From Bacillota bacterium (GTDB lineage: Bacteria > Bacillota > Clostridia > Clostridiales > Clostridiaceae), in NCBI GenBank assembly GCA_021781745.1, contig JAJXWH010000026.1:1-64000 (forward strand): 64,000 nt of DNA. The letters run 5' to 3'. The notes under the pieces were generated by a model that saw only the letters and a list, made by a program, of their open reading frames with translations, had not been told where the DNA came from and ran no database searches. Shown here in pieces: positions 1-10,004 of the stretch (positions are counted from its first letter, which is position 1; each line of letters opens with the position of its first letter). The translations under genes were made by a program, and so were the position numbers.

Positions 1-132
1 TAATACTTATATTAATGATTTGTTCATTATTTGTCCATATTTAAATCTGCTTCGTAGATTGTGTGTTTCTGCTACTCTCAAAAGTTATCCACAGATTTGA
101 CTTTATTATAAATTCCTATAGAGTAAAGAAAA

Positions 133-163
133 GCAGTAAATTTTATTAAATATAATTTACTGC
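133..163 (-). terminator. Probable terminator
   Basis: Two 10-base arms (GCAGTAAATT and its complement) enclose an 11-base AT loop. On the minus strand the stem is followed by a T-rich tail. It lies about 120 bases past the stop of the minus-strand gene at 280-579 and probably ends that transcript. Confidence 0.6.
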
Positions 164-279
164 CTATGATTCAAGACTAGTATAATTTTAGCACTTACAA
201 TCTGTAATTCTTTCTATTTACAAACATATTTAGGAATGTCAATACTTCCCTATCCCTTCTACTTCTAAAACTTATAATT

Positions 280-579
280 TTACGATTGAGAGACAAGTGT
301 TCCGCTTGCAGAAAAAGTTCCATGATTAGTATTAATAGATGCTGATATTACTTCATTATTTAAAGTTCCTTTAACATGATATTGTATTCTGGCTATTAAG
401 CTTCTAGCTTGTCCTGAAAATTCAAAATTATTTCCACTAATTTTACCATTATAGAATTCACTTTTAGCTCCCATTCCTTCAAGCACACCTGATAAAGAAT
501 TCCCAGTTATCACAAGTGTAATTCTGCCTTTTTGAATTCCAAACGGAGTGCTCATTGTGATATTATATATTCTTGTCAA
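280..579 (-). CDS. Small beta-rich protein of unknown function
   Basis: A 99-residue protein with no signal peptide, membrane segment or cysteine. It alternates short hydrophobic stretches with Gly/Asn/Ser turns (for example GNSLSGVLEGMG and GNNFEFSG near residues 26-55), which suggests a small beta-sandwich or barrel. It resembles, from memory, a family of about 100-residue proteins common in clostridia with no assigned role. The start is TTG at 579, supported by a G-rich Shine-Dalgarno sequence 7-8 bases upstream. An internal ATG at codon 9 has no ribosome-binding site. The gene stands alone and no function is claimed. Confidence 0.6.
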   Translation of the reverse strand: MTRIYNITMSTPFGIQKGRITLVITGNSLSGVLEGMGAKSEFYNGKISGNNFEFSGQARSLIARIQYHVKGTLNNEVISASINTNHGTFSASGTLVSQS

Positions 580-764
580 TTTAAATACGCCCCCTCATTT
601 AAAATAAATTTATTAATTTTATATTAGAATATGATAAAAAGAATTCAGAATTACTAATTAAGCCATAAAAAATAAACGGTAAAATAATATTTTTGAAAAG
701 TTACATTTTTTCTAATTTTCTAACATTTTAGTAAAATATACAAAAATATCAAGTTATATGATAT

Positions 765-788
765 TATAATTTTGTACTAATAGTACAA
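765..788 (+). promoter_or_regulatory. TATAAT -10 box and adjoining palindrome before the histidine kinase
   Basis: A consensus TATAAT (765-770) is followed at once by the perfect 17-base palindrome TTGTACTAATAGTACAA (772-788). The palindrome sits where transcription would begin, 35 bases before the kinase start, the usual place for a repressor operator. No good -35 box is visible 16-18 bases upstream, so the promoter may need an activator. Confidence 0.5.
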
Positions 789-822
789 TTTAAATTAACT
801 TTGTATATTTAGGGGGATTATT

Positions 823-3162
823 TTGAATAATGAGTTTTATAATACAAAAAAATCTTTAATTAAAGAGAAAGATGATATCATACTAGACGTTAATAATAAT
901 TTTATAAACCTAACACAATTTAGTAGAAGCGAATTATGTGGTAAAAATATTACTAAAATTTTTAATAAATTATTTAGAAACAGTAATGAAATTAATATAT
1001 CTGACAAAGAATCTCAAGCAGTTCTGTTTACTAAAACTTTTGAAGTAAGATTTATTAACATACAAAAATTTAAAGGTATAGATAATATTACCAATGTTTA
1101 TATTTTTAATGAAATAGAAAATTCACGGTTAGACGATAAACTTCTTTTTGTTGATAATTTAATAAATGATAACAAGATGGGGATAGGAATTTATACTGCA
1201 AATGATTTTAAACTTATTAAAGCAAATCAAAAATATTTATCTTATATGCCAAAACCATTTAACACGAAAGATATAATATATGGAAAATGTATAGATGAAT
1301 TTATTCCTAATTTTGAGGCATCTAGTGCAAAAAAAATATTAATAAATATTATAAAGAATAATAAACCAGCTTATTTTACTGAATTACATGGACATATTTT
1401 AGGTAAAAATGATTATTGGGATATTACTATTACACCAATATCTGAAAATGGCGAAGTAAAGTACATTATGTCTATACTTGAGAACGTTAGTGATCGAGTC
1501 TTAAGTAGAAAGCATATACAAAGAAAAAATAAGCAATTGAAAAGTGTTATAGAAAGCGTTGAAGATTTAATCTCAATAGTTGATAAAAACGGTAAGTATA
1601 TTAAACAAAATTATATAATAAAATCTTTATTCGGATTGAATGAAGATAATAATTATGTGGGATACTCATGTAATGTAGGAAAATTTTATGATTTTTCCGG
1701 TAGCCCTATCCCTTACGATGATTTATGCTTTGTTAAATTGTTAAAAGGTACAAAAATTAAAGACCAAAAACTTAAGTATGTTTACAATAATAAAGAATAT
1801 TATTTAAATTGTAATGTAATTCCTATTTTTGATAAAAACAACCAGCTTGATACTGGTGTGATAGTAATTCAAAATATCACCGAACTTGTAAAAAACAACA
1901 ATCTCATATCAAAACAAAATAAAGAACTTGAAGTAATACTTAATAACATTTATGATGCATTAATAGTTATAGATAAATATGGTAACTTTACTAGGACAAA
2001 CAAAGCCTTAAACAAAAACTTAAGAAAAAATCATTTTATGACAACTACTGATAAACTTGAGGATTTTATCCTTAATAAAACAAAGTATTACGATAATAAT
2101 GATAGAGAGTTAGATATTAAAGATTTACCTATCTTTAAGGTTTCTAAGGGTATAACCGTAAAACAGCAACGCGTGATAATTAAAAATGAATATAATAAAG
2201 TTCATCTTGAAATAAGTGCTGTGCCTATTTTCGATGAAAAGAGAAATTTTGAATACGGAATAGTTCTTGCTCATGATATCACACATATTATTGAAAACAA
2301 TAATAAAATAAAACATCAACAACAGCTCATTATAAAAACAGAGCAAGAGAAACTAGATACAATCGAAAAAGCACTAGCTATGAAGGATGAATTTATTTCT
2401 TTAATCTCACATGAATTTAAAACTCCCTTAAATGTAATTTATTCAGCGGTACAACTAATTGAATATGCTTACATTAATGAAATGCCAGACAAAGCAAAAA
2501 GTTTAATTAAAAATATAAAACAAAATACATTTAGACAGCTGCGTCTTGTAAATAATTTATTGGATATTACAAGAATTAATTCTGGCAGATTTAAATTACA
2601 TATTAAAACTATTGATATTGTATCATTAACAAAGCAAATTTCTCAATCGGTTAGACTTTATTCAGATCAAAAGAATATTGAGTTGATCTTTAAGTGCAGT
2701 TTAAAATGTAAAAACATCTCTACTGATGATGAAAAACTTGAGCGGATCATCTTAAATTTACTTTCTAATGCAATTAAATTTACAGATGCAGGTGGTAGTG
2801 TTACTGTTAGCCTCAACGAAGATATAAAAACAAATACAATAATAATACAAATAACAGATACAGGCCTTGGTATCCCAAAAGATAAACAAGAACTCATATT
2901 TGAAAGATTTGGACAGGTGGATAGCAATTTATCACGACAAGCAGAAGGAACAGGAATAGGTTTATCCCTTGTAAAGAAGTTAGTTGATGTTTTAAATGGA
3001 AAAATAGAGCTGGAAAGCGAACCAGGCAACGGTAGTACTTTTAGAATAACTTTGCCTATAAACGAACATATAGGTAACGAAGATACAAATACTTCACTTT
3101 TTGAAGGAAGTAATAGATTAGTCAATTCACTAAATGTTGAATTTTCGGATATTTATTTATAA
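823..3162 (+). CDS. PAS-domain sensor histidine kinase, cytoplasmic
   Basis: A 779-residue histidine kinase. No transmembrane segment is visible, so it should sense a cytoplasmic signal. The N-terminal 500 residues look like four successive PAS-type segments, roughly 10-100, 105-220, 235-350 and 370-495. The HisKA phosphoacceptor is His530 in SHEFKTPLN. The ATPase domain has the N box (NLLSNAIKFTD, about 640), G1 (DTGLGIP, about 680) and G2 (GTGIGLSL, about 710), so catalysis should be intact. Translation starts at TTG 823 after a GGGGGA site. No response regulator is adjacent on this strand; the CheY-like protein encoded convergently downstream is a possible partner by position only. A hairpin at 3199-3270 probably ends the transcript. 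Confidence 0.9.
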   Translation: MNNEFYNTKKSLIKEKDDIILDVNNNFINLTQFSRSELCGKNITKIFNKLFRNSNEINISDKESQAVLFTKTFEVRFINIQKFKGIDNITNVYIFNEIENSRLDDKLLFVDNLINDNKMGIGIYTANDFKLIKANQKYLSYMPKPFNTKDIIYGKCIDEFIPNFEASSAKKILINIIKNNKPAYFTELHGHILGKNDYWDITITPISENGEVKYIMSILENVSDRVLSRKHIQRKNKQLKSVIESVEDLISIVDKNGKYIKQNYIIKSLFGLNEDNNYVGYSCNVGKFYDFSGSPIPYDDLCFVKLLKGTKIKDQKLKYVYNNKEYYLNCNVIPIFDKNNQLDTGVIVIQNITELVKNNNLISKQNKELEVILNNIYDALIVIDKYGNFTRTNKALNKNLRKNHFMTTTDKLEDFILNKTKYYDNNDRELDIKDLPIFKVSKGITVKQQRVIIKNEYNKVHLEISAVPIFDEKRNFEYGIVLAHDITHIIENNNKIKHQQQLIIKTEQEKLDTIEKALAMKDEFISLISHEFKTPLNVIYSAVQLIEYAYINEMPDKAKSLIKNIKQNTFRQLRLVNNLLDITRINSGRFKLHIKTIDIVSLTKQISQSVRLYSDQKNIELIFKCSLKCKNISTDDEKLERIILNLLSNAIKFTDAGGSVTVSLNEDIKTNTIIIQITDTGLGIPKDKQELIFERFGQVDSNLSRQAEGTGIGLSLVKKLVDVLNGKIELESEPGNGSTFRITLPINEHIGNEDTNTSLFEGSNRLVNSLNVEFSDIYL

Positions 3163-3198
3163 TAGACAAAGCCATATAACACTTAAGCATGTTTAAAC

Positions 3199-3270
3199 AA
3201 AACTAGGTACAAGACATCTATTACATTAGATCAAAAGACCTTATATAGACTACTGATACCTAGTTTTCTA
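3199..3270 (+). terminator. Possible terminator of the histidine kinase
   Basis: Eleven-base arms AAAACTAGGTA (3199-3209) and TACCTAGTTTT (3257-3267) are perfectly complementary, but the loop is long (47 bases). The right arm ends in TTTT followed by CTA. It is the only strong stem in the gap between the kinase and the convergent receiver gene. Confidence 0.5.
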
Positions 3271-3390
3271 GTCAAACATTAAAAAATAGTATTTATGATT
3301 TCTATTATAATTTATATGTATAACTTGTAATTTATTAATATATTGAGAATATGTATTAAATACCCAGTAAATTTCATAAATAATATGACC

Positions 3391-3753
3391 TTATTTATAT
3401 TCCTCTAATATTTGCAATAAATCTTCAGTATCAAAAGGTTTCTTAATATACCCTTTTGCCCCTAATTCTAAACATTCATCTTTAACATCTTCATATCCTA
3501 CTGCCGAAATTATAATTACAACTGCTTCAGGATTAATGTTCATTATTTCTGATAAAACCTGAATGCCTTCTCCCGTGGTTTCGGACATGTTTAAGTCTAG
3601 AATCACAATTTCTGGGCCTGCATTCTTAAACATCTCAATAGCATCATCTTTAGTTGATGCTTCAAACATTATAAATACACCTGCTCTTTTAATAATCTTT
3701 TTTACAAACATTCTCATATACGATGAATCATCAACAATTAACACTTTTTTCAT
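3391..3753 (-). CDS. Single-domain CheY-like response regulator
   Basis: A 120-residue stand-alone receiver domain. It has the acidic pair Asp8-Asp9, the phosphoacceptor Asp53 (ILDLNM), the conserved Ser/Ala switch region (IIISA) and the lysine of GYIKKPFD near residue 99. There is no output domain, so it must act by protein contact, as CheY or Spo0F do. It is the last gene of a minus-strand operon after the HD-GYP protein and the hybrid kinase, 48 bases downstream of the latter, with AAGGAG before its ATG. The hybrid kinase carries a C-terminal HPt domain, which makes this receiver its most likely phosphorylation target (inference). Confidence 0.9.
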   Translation of the reverse strand: MKKVLIVDDSSYMRMFVKKIIKRAGVFIMFEASTKDDAIEMFKNAGPEIVILDLNMSETTGEGIQVLSEIMNINPEAVVIIISAVGYEDVKDECLELGAKGYIKKPFDTEDLLQILEEYK

Positions 3754-3801
3754 ATTAAAAACTCCTTTAAAACTTTAATTTTCTATAATCTTAAAACTCC
3801 T

Positions 3802-6651
3802 CTAACAGAATAAATTTCTTATTTCAATAAAAATTCTATTACACTCATCTATTTGTTGTTCTTTAGCTTTTTCCTCAAGTTTTATTGCTAATTCATGAAC
3901 AGATGTGATTCTTAAAGTTCCAGAGGACCCCTTTAACTCATGAGTTAACTTAGCTAACTTACTAAAGTTATTGTTCTTAATTGAATCTTCAATACCACCC
4001 AGTAAATCCGGAAGACATCTTATATAGTCTTCAAATATTTCTTTTGCATCCTCTTCTTCAAGTCCTGTAATTTTAATAAAATTATCAATATACTTATCTA
4101 AAATACTACTATAATTAACTTCAGGCTCTTTTTGTCTAATACTTTCTTCTATCATGCTAAACATAATATCAAAATTAATAGGCTTGCTAATATAATCATC
4201 CATTCCAGCTTTAATACATTTTAAACTATCACCTTCCATGGCATTTGCAGTTACTGCAATAATTTTTGTATGCTTTTTATTACCTTCAAGCTGTCTTATC
4301 TTTGCTGTACTTTCATATCCATCCATTACAGGCATCTGACAATCCATAAAAACAATATCATAATCTTTCTCTGATACAGCTTTTAATGCTTCGCTGCCAT
4401 CTAATGCCACATCACAGTCCATATTACGTGATTTTAACATACTTATGAATATCTTACGATTTACTTCATTATCTTCAACCAATAAAATCCTTGGCTTTAA
4501 TTGAGTCTGTATTTCTTTAATGCCACTTTCCATTTCAATTTCATGTTTTTCTTCCTCTTCTTGATTCAATCCTAATGCCACAGCTACACATCTGATTAAA
4601 TCATCTCGCCTAATAGGCTTGGTCAAATACGATGAAAAACCGAATTCCTTTGCCGATTTACCGCATTCTCTTTTTGCATATGAAGTCAATAGTATAAGTT
4701 TCACATCTTTTGCAATAGGAATATTTTTTAGAGTAGTAGCAAGTTCATAACCACTCATACCTGGCATTTCATAATCTATGATAGCAATATTTATTTTATT
4801 GTTTGTATTTGCGTTGGAAATAATTGTAGTTATACCAGAACCAGCATCCCCGGCTTCATATACTTTCAATCCGTTTTCTTGAAGATATAACTTTACAATT
4901 TCACGATTATTTGCATTATCATCAATTACTAAAATATTAGCTTGATCAAGTTCTTCAAACATGCATATTGGTTCTGCAGCCCTTTTTTCAATCTTTAACT
5001 TCACATTAAATTTAAATGTTGAGCCTTCCCCAAATTTGCTTTCAACACAAATTTCGCCACCCATCATCTTAACCAATTCACTTGATATGGCAAGTCCAAG
5101 TCCTGTTCCACCATACTTCCTAGTAGTAGATGTATCTGCTTGACTAAAAGATTGAAATATATTAGAAATATTCTCTGCTTTAATTCCAATTCCAGTATCT
5201 TTTACTTCAAAAGAAAGTAAAGCTACTTCATTCTCTTCCTCTAAACAATCAATAGCAACTGAAATTTCACCACTTTCAGTAAATTTTACGGCATTACTTA
5301 TAAGATTATTTAATATCTGTTTAAACCTTGATGGATCACCAATAACTACTTCTGGAACATTTGCTTTAATCATAGAATAAAGCTCAATACCTTTATTCGT
5401 GGCTTTTGGTACAAGAAGTGAAACAGCATCTTCTATTGCAGTTCTTAAATTGAACTCAATGCATTCCATAGTTAACTTTTTAGCCTCAATCTTTGAAAAA
5501 TCTAATATATCATTGATAATATATAACAACATTTCTGAAGCAGATTTTGCTTCACGAATAAATTCCTTTTGTTCTAAGGATAAATTAGATGTTTCCAATA
5601 ACTCAAGAAATCCAAATATTCCGTTTATAGGTGTTCTAATTTCATGAGACATATTGGCAAGAAACTGACTCTTAGCAATATTCGCTGCCTCTGCCTCCAC
5701 TTTTGCCTTATACAATTCCTTTTCCGCAAGTCTTTGATCTGTAATATCTTCAGCAGTGCAAATTAAGTATTTAATATTGCCTGCTTCGTCTAATTCAGGT
5801 TTACACTTAATTTGAAGAAGCCTTTCTTCACCTTTCCAGTTTTTAATCTCAAGTTCCTTTTCTGCAGTTTCATTGCTTTGAAATAACTCCCAATTATTTT
5901 TTGAAAGTTTATTTGCAGTATCTATATCAAATATATCATATAAATCTTGATATTCTAACTCACTTTTTTCTTTCCCAAAAAATTTTGCATGAGCTTCATT
6001 TACTGTCGCATACGATGTCACATTCTTTAGGGCCCAAATCTGTGATTGAGAATTATTAAGTAAAATAGCTTGCCCATTAATCGTTGCTTCATATTCTTTT
6101 TCTTTTGTAATTCTTACCCTTTTGTATGCGAAAGCTCTTGATATGTTTTTTAAAATATCAATTACTTCCTGCTCCCACTCTATAATTTTTGATAAATTCT
6201 CATATCCAATAAAACCAATTGTTTTATTTTGATTTTTTAATGGGATAATAAGAGATGATTTTATTCCTTCTTTTCTAAAAGCTTCCGCTTCAAATATTGC
6301 TTCTAAAGGAATTTCCTCAATATTATTTATCGTAACAATATCATTATCCTTAATTTTACGAATTAACCAAGGAAAAGCATAAACTACCTCTTCCTCTTCA
6401 ATTTCCCTTTTAGGCTTTATATTTATCTTACTCCATTGACCTTCTATCTTCATAAAAGTAGAATCTTCTAAAAAATAATAAATATAAATTCTATCCAAAT
6501 TAAAGAATGTTCCAATCTCTCCCAATGATTTTTTTAACTCAGCTACATAATTAACACTATCAGCCTCCATTAATTTATGAAAAGTATTATGCAATAAATT
6601 TAGATAATCATTGGAATTCTTACTTTTTAAGTTAACCTCTATATCACTCAC
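3802..6651 (-). CDS. Hybrid sensor histidine kinase with two receivers and HPt
   Basis: A 949-residue multistep phosphorelay kinase. Order: GAF-like sensor (about 15-180), PAS (about 190-310), HisKA with His336 in [10 protein letters not shown], HATPase (N box [10 protein letters not shown] about 448, G1 DTGIGI about 485, G2 GGTGLGLAI about 515), receiver 1 with Asp626 (IIDYEMPG), receiver 2 with Asp770 ([11 protein letters not shown]) and a C-terminal HPt with His904 (THELKGSSG). No transmembrane helix is visible. All phosphotransfer residues are present, so phosphate can pass His336 to Asp770 to His904 and then to an external receiver. Start is GTG 6651 after GGGAGGGAG. It lies 17 bases after the HD-GYP gene and 48 bases before the CheY-like gene, so the three are one operon. 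Confidence 0.93.
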   Translation of the reverse strand: MSDIEVNLKSKNSNDYLNLLHNTFHKLMEADSVNYVAELKKSLGEIGTFFNLDRIYIYYFLEDSTFMKIEGQWSKINIKPKREIEEEEVVYAFPWLIRKIKDNDIVTINNIEEIPLEAIFEAEAFRKEGIKSSLIIPLKNQNKTIGFIGYENLSKIIEWEQEVIDILKNISRAFAYKRVRITKEKEYEATINGQAILLNNSQSQIWALKNVTSYATVNEAHAKFFGKEKSELEYQDLYDIFDIDTANKLSKNNWELFQSNETAEKELEIKNWKGEERLLQIKCKPELDEAGNIKYLICTAEDITDQRLAEKELYKAKVEAEAANIAKSQFLANMSHEIRTPINGIFGFLELLETSNLSLEQKEFIREAKSASEMLLYIINDILDFSKIEAKKLTMECIEFNLRTAIEDAVSLLVPKATNKGIELYSMIKANVPEVVIGDPSRFKQILNNLISNAVKFTESGEISVAIDCLEEENEVALLSFEVKDTGIGIKAENISNIFQSFSQADTSTTRKYGGTGLGLAISSELVKMMGGEICVESKFGEGSTFKFNVKLKIEKRAAEPICMFEELDQANILVIDDNANNREIVKLYLQENGLKVYEAGDAGSGITTIISNANTNNKINIAIIDYEMPGMSGYELATTLKNIPIAKDVKLILLTSYAKRECGKSAKEFGFSSYLTKPIRRDDLIRCVAVALGLNQEEEEKHEIEMESGIKEIQTQLKPRILLVEDNEVNRKIFISMLKSRNMDCDVALDGSEALKAVSEKDYDIVFMDCQMPVMDGYESTAKIRQLEGNKKHTKIIAVTANAMEGDSLKCIKAGMDDYISKPINFDIMFSMIEESIRQKEPEVNYSSILDKYIDNFIKITGLEEEDAKEIFEDYIRCLPDLLGGIEDSIKNNNFSKLAKLTHELKGSSGTLRITSVHELAIKLEEKAKEQQIDECNRIFIEIRNLFC

Positions 6652-6668
6652 AAACTCCCTCCCAAAAT

Positions 6669-7739
6669 TTAAAACTCACAAGTTTTAGTAATAAAAAGAG
6701 TTAATTCCTCTAATAAATCTATCTCATAAGGTTCTAAAAGTGCATTACCCTCTTTATCATATACGACTTTAACTACAGGCCGCATAGGCATAGAGTTATT
6801 TTGCCTAACTACCAAACCTTTTTCGTTTGAGCTTAATATTACGCTGCTACCTGTTGGGAAAGCTGCTATATTCATCGTAAATTTTCTTACAATTTCTTCA
6901 TCAAAATAAGTATTGCTCATGCCCACTAAATACTCAATAGCCTCATAGACAGTTTTGGGCTCACTTGTACTTCTACCAGTTATCATATTATCAAACACAT
7001 CACATATGGATACTATTTTTGCAAATTGATTAATTTCATTACCTTTTAATTTCAAAGGAAAGCCGCTGCCATCACTTCTTTCATGATGCATTAAGGCTGT
7101 AACCTTAACATATGCACTCCAAATTTGCTGATTTCCTAAAAATTCATAGCCAACCTTAGGATGATTAAGTTCAATATAATGATCTAATTCTTCCTTTGTC
7201 TTAAATTCTGATAAAAGTTTCTTATCATTCATAAGTTTTATTCTGCCTATATCATGCAGAATTCCAGCTGTAGCTATATCTTTAAGCTTTGACATGTTAT
7301 AACCCATGTGAGTTCCTATTATTGTCGCTAAAACACAGACATTTACCGAATGTGAATATATATTATTATCGCTTGCACTTATTTCTGCAACATTTATTAA
7401 AACATCCTTATTGGATAGTATATCTTCAATTACTGAATTCACTGAATTCATAACACTACTATTATCAGTTTTTCCTTCACGGCAATATCTATCAATCATC
7501 TCCTTAACAGCATGCTTACTCATTTGCCTTGTCTTTTCAGAAATGGTTTCTTCAATAACAACATTTCTTGATATATCGTCTTCAATATATACCGAGTAAA
7601 TTCCAAGTTCTTTAATTCTTTCAATAAAATACGGCTTTAATTCTACTCCAGCACTAAGTAATACTCGGCCGGCTTCATCATAAATCTGCTTTCCAAGAAT
7701 TTCGTTTCCCTTCAAACTAGAGACACTTACAACTCTCAT
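6669..7739 (-). CDS. HD-GYP domain protein, probable cyclic-di-GMP phosphodiesterase
   Basis: A 356-residue protein. The N-terminal 100 residues resemble the DUF3391-type region often found before HD-GYP domains, and the HD-GYP domain spans about 125-300. Visible motifs are HDIGR (metal-binding HD), NHPKVGYEF and [11 protein letters not shown], the last being the GYP signature with Tyr replaced by Phe, a substitution I regard as tolerated. The family hydrolyses cyclic-di-GMP. The in-frame TTG at 7751 overlaps the GGAGG ribosome-binding site, so the ATG at 7739 is the better start. It is the first gene of the operon with the hybrid kinase and the CheY-like receiver, which suggests kinase-linked control of cyclic-di-GMP turnover. 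Confidence 0.88.
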   Translation of the reverse strand: MRVVSVSSLKGNEILGKQIYDEAGRVLLSAGVELKPYFIERIKELGIYSVYIEDDISRNVVIEETISEKTRQMSKHAVKEMIDRYCREGKTDNSSVMNSVNSVIEDILSNKDVLINVAEISASDNNIYSHSVNVCVLATIIGTHMGYNMSKLKDIATAGILHDIGRIKLMNDKKLLSEFKTKEELDHYIELNHPKVGYEFLGNQQIWSAYVKVTALMHHERSDGSGFPLKLKGNEINQFAKIVSICDVFDNMITGRSTSEPKTVYEAIEYLVGMSNTYFDEEIVRKFTMNIAAFPTGSSVILSSNEKGLVVRQNNSMPMRPVVKVVYDKEGNALLEPYEIDLLEELTLFITKTCEF

Positions 7740-7908
7740 ATTTTCCTCCAAATGTAATAATTAATTATCTATACTATCCATTAAATAATATAAACCTCCT
7801 TATAAATTATACTGTTTTTAGACAAAACTAACCAGTTAAATTTTAGTTCTTTTTCATAAATGAATGCAAATAAAACAAATAACTTAAATTTACTTTTATA
7901 TAAAAATA

Positions 7909-7937
7909 AAAAACACCTACTTTTAGCAAGTGTTTTT
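7909..7937 (-). terminator. Terminator downstream of selO
   Basis: The arms AAAAACAC (7909-7916) and GTGTTTTT (7930-7937) form an 8-bp stem with a 13-base loop. On the minus strand it is followed by a T-rich tract. It lies 37 bases past the selO stop codon. Confidence 0.7.
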
Positions 7938-7973
7938 AAAATAATTATGAGCTTTTTTAACACATTTCTCATA

Positions 7974-9446
7974 TTAAGTGCCACAGAAAGTTCTATATCT
8001 GCAGGAAGACTTTGGTGGCAATGCAGCGTAATCAAACTGCTCTAATGTATGCGCATAAGGATTTGATAGAACATTAAGTAATTTTGTCATAACCCTATAA
8101 TCTCCATGTTCGGCTGCTTCTAATGCCTCCTCCACTCTATGATTCCTAGGTATAATAGCAGGATTAAAACTTTTCATCAATGCATGGGAATAGTCTTTCG
8201 ATTCATGCTGTCTACCTTTTCTTTCCTTCCATACCTCGTACCACTCAGTAAATGCATTTGTTTTAAACATGTCTATATCTGTAAACCTTTCAAAAGTTAG
8301 TGCATTAAAGGAATTTGTATAATCTGCATTATATTCCTTCATCATATTGAGAAGTGCATAAATAAGTGATTCGTCTTCAGCTTCTTCATTAAATAGCCCC
8401 AATTTTGCTCTCATTCCTGACAGCCAGTTATTTTTATATAAATCTGCAAAATCTGAAACTGCATCTTGTGCCAATTCCACAGCTTTATCCTGATTATCAC
8501 TAATAAGTGGTAATAGAGTCTCAGCAAACCTAGATAAATTCCATCCTCCGATATACGGTTGATTTCCATATGCATATCTTCCTTCTCTATCAATGGAACT
8601 AAATACTGTTTCAGGATCATATGTATCCATAAAGGCACATGGACCATAATCTATTGTTTCGCCGCAAATAGACACATTATCTGTATTCATTACTCCATGA
8701 ATAAAACCAACCAGCTGCCATTTTGCAATTAAGGAAGCCTGACGTTTAATTACTTCTTTTAAAAGGAAAAGATATGGATTCTCATCTGAATACCCATCTG
8801 AAAAATGACGCTTTATGGTATAATCGGCCAAAGCTTTAATTTCTTCAAAACCGCCATACTCTGCAGCGTATTGAAACGTTGCAACACGAATATGACTTGC
8901 AGCCACACGAGTAAGAATTGCACCTTGCAATTCAGTTTCTCTAAAAACTAACTCACCTGTTTTAACAACAGCTAAACTTCGAGTAGTAGGAATACCTAAG
9001 CCTTTCATCGCTTCACTTATTATATACTCTCGAAGCATCGGACCAAGAGCTGCTCTTCCATCCCCGCCTCGTGAATAAGGCGTTCTTCCTGAACCCTTAA
9101 GCTGAATATCATATCTATCCTCAGATGGAGTAATTTGCTCGCCAAGGAGAATAGCACGACCATCTCCTAACATGTTAAAGTATCCAAATTGATGTCCGGC
9201 ATAAGCCTGAGCTAAAGGTAACGAACCTTCAGGAATCTTGTTCCCAGAAAACACTTCTATGCCATCTTTACTTTCCAGATACTCTATATTTAAACCAAGA
9301 GAAGTAGCAAGTTTATGATTTAGAATAACCAGCTCTGGTCCTCTTACAGGTGTTGGATTTTGTTTGCTAAAAAATTTTTTAGGTAAATTAGCATAACTAT
9401 TATCTAAATTCCAACCTGTTTTAATTTTTACTTTTGTATCTTCCAT
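7974..9446 (-). CDS. selO: Protein adenylyltransferase SelO (YdiU family)
   Basis: A 490-residue protein of the full SelO/YdiU length. SelO has a pseudokinase fold that transfers AMP from ATP to Ser/Thr/Tyr of target proteins and has been linked to the oxidative-stress response. Visible signatures are the N-terminal [11 protein letters not shown], the nucleotide-binding block [17 protein letters not shown] (about 120-136), the [17 protein letters not shown] segment, and [22 protein letters not shown] (about 255-275), which holds the metal-binding Asn and Asp residues. It ends in CRYRTFCGT with ordinary cysteines; eukaryotic relatives can carry selenocysteine near this end. Start ATG 9446 follows GGGAGA. 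It is a single gene with its own terminator. Confidence 0.95.
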   Translation of the reverse strand: MEDTKVKIKTGWNLDNSYANLPKKFFSKQNPTPVRGPELVILNHKLATSLGLNIEYLESKDGIEVFSGNKIPEGSLPLAQAYAGHQFGYFNMLGDGRAILLGEQITPSEDRYDIQLKGSGRTPYSRGGDGRAALGPMLREYIISEAMKGLGIPTTRSLAVVKTGELVFRETELQGAILTRVAASHIRVATFQYAAEYGGFEEIKALADYTIKRHFSDGYSDENPYLFLLKEVIKRQASLIAKWQLVGFIHGVMNTDNVSICGETIDYGPCAFMDTYDPETVFSSIDREGRYAYGNQPYIGGWNLSRFAETLLPLISDNQDKAVELAQDAVSDFADLYKNNWLSGMRAKLGLFNEEAEDESLIYALLNMMKEYNADYTNSFNALTFERFTDIDMFKTNAFTEWYEVWKERKGRQHESKDYSHALMKSFNPAIIPRNHRVEEALEAAEHGDYRVMTKLLNVLSNPYAHTLEQFDYAALPPKSSCRYRTFCGT

Positions 9447-9711
9447 GGTATCTCCCTTCTTCTATCTTTTGTATTTAACCTTTATTTTAATTACAAAAAT
9501 GATGACATTCTATGATATATTTTAGTTATCTACTACTATATCAAAACAATGACATCCTTTTTAGTATCTGCTTCTATTAATTTATTATACCTTTTCATAT
9601 AAAAAGTGAATCGTACCTTATCCTTATTTTCATTTTCAATCTCCTCCAAACTTTGTTTAACCTATAACATATAGGGGCATCGAAACTATATAACAATACT
9701 ACTACGATAAT

Positions 9712-9873
9712 TCTTTTAATGTTATAGTGTGTCACTGTGTTCTGGAATATGTAAAAGAGAGAACGGATGTATTTAAAGAATTTTGCCGTGTTCTTAAGCC
9801 TAATGGAATTATATCTATTTTAAAGCCTCCCATAAGTGCATCTGTTTCAAAAAGTATATTCAGACAAAGCTAA
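9712..9873 (+). pseudogene. Remnant of a SAM-dependent methyltransferase
   Basis: Reading 9712-9873 gives about 53 open codons that begin right after a stop codon and have no start. The peptide contains VIVCHCVLEYVKERTDVFKE and then FCRVLKPNGIISILK, which match the motif II and motif III region of class I methyltransferases (VLEYV and VLKPGG-type). The SAM-binding GxGxG motif that should lie upstream is absent, and the sequence before 9709 has stops. I read this as the C-terminal shard of a deleted methyltransferase gene. The following hairpin at 9879-9918 would have been its terminator. Confidence 0.7.
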
Positions 9874-9878
9874 ATCAA

Positions 9879-9918
9879 AAACTAGCTTAATAGTAAATAC
9901 TAAGCTAGTTTCGTTTTT
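9879..9918 (+). terminator. Rho-independent terminator, left behind by the methyltransferase remnant
   Basis: Perfect 11-bp stem AAACTAGCTTA/TAAGCTAGTTT with an 11-base loop, followed by CGTTTTT. It begins six bases after the stop of the methyltransferase remnant on the plus strand. The rest of the 9447-10004 gap shows nothing else I can support. Confidence 0.8.
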
Positions 9919-10004
9919 AAATATTGTAATCTTCTCCTTTATTATGAATTTAATCAAAATATCTTCATACAGATAAATAACTATGTATAAAAATGAAATA
10001 TCTA

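Noticed and set aside
85..93. TTATCCACA, a perfect DnaA box
   Set aside because: It is a single copy with no neighbouring boxes, AT-rich unwinding region of note, or dnaA/dnaN genes. It is not evidence for an origin.
2667..3125. 152-codon minus-strand frame inside the PAS kinase
   Set aside because: It lies entirely opposite the ATPase domain of a well-supported kinase, has Ser/Pro-rich nonsense composition and no ribosome-binding site. It is a shadow frame.
7974..8006. Possible selenocysteine end of SelO
   Set aside because: The C-terminal residues are encoded by ordinary Cys codons, the frame ends cleanly, and no in-frame TGA with a SECIS-like hairpin is visible.
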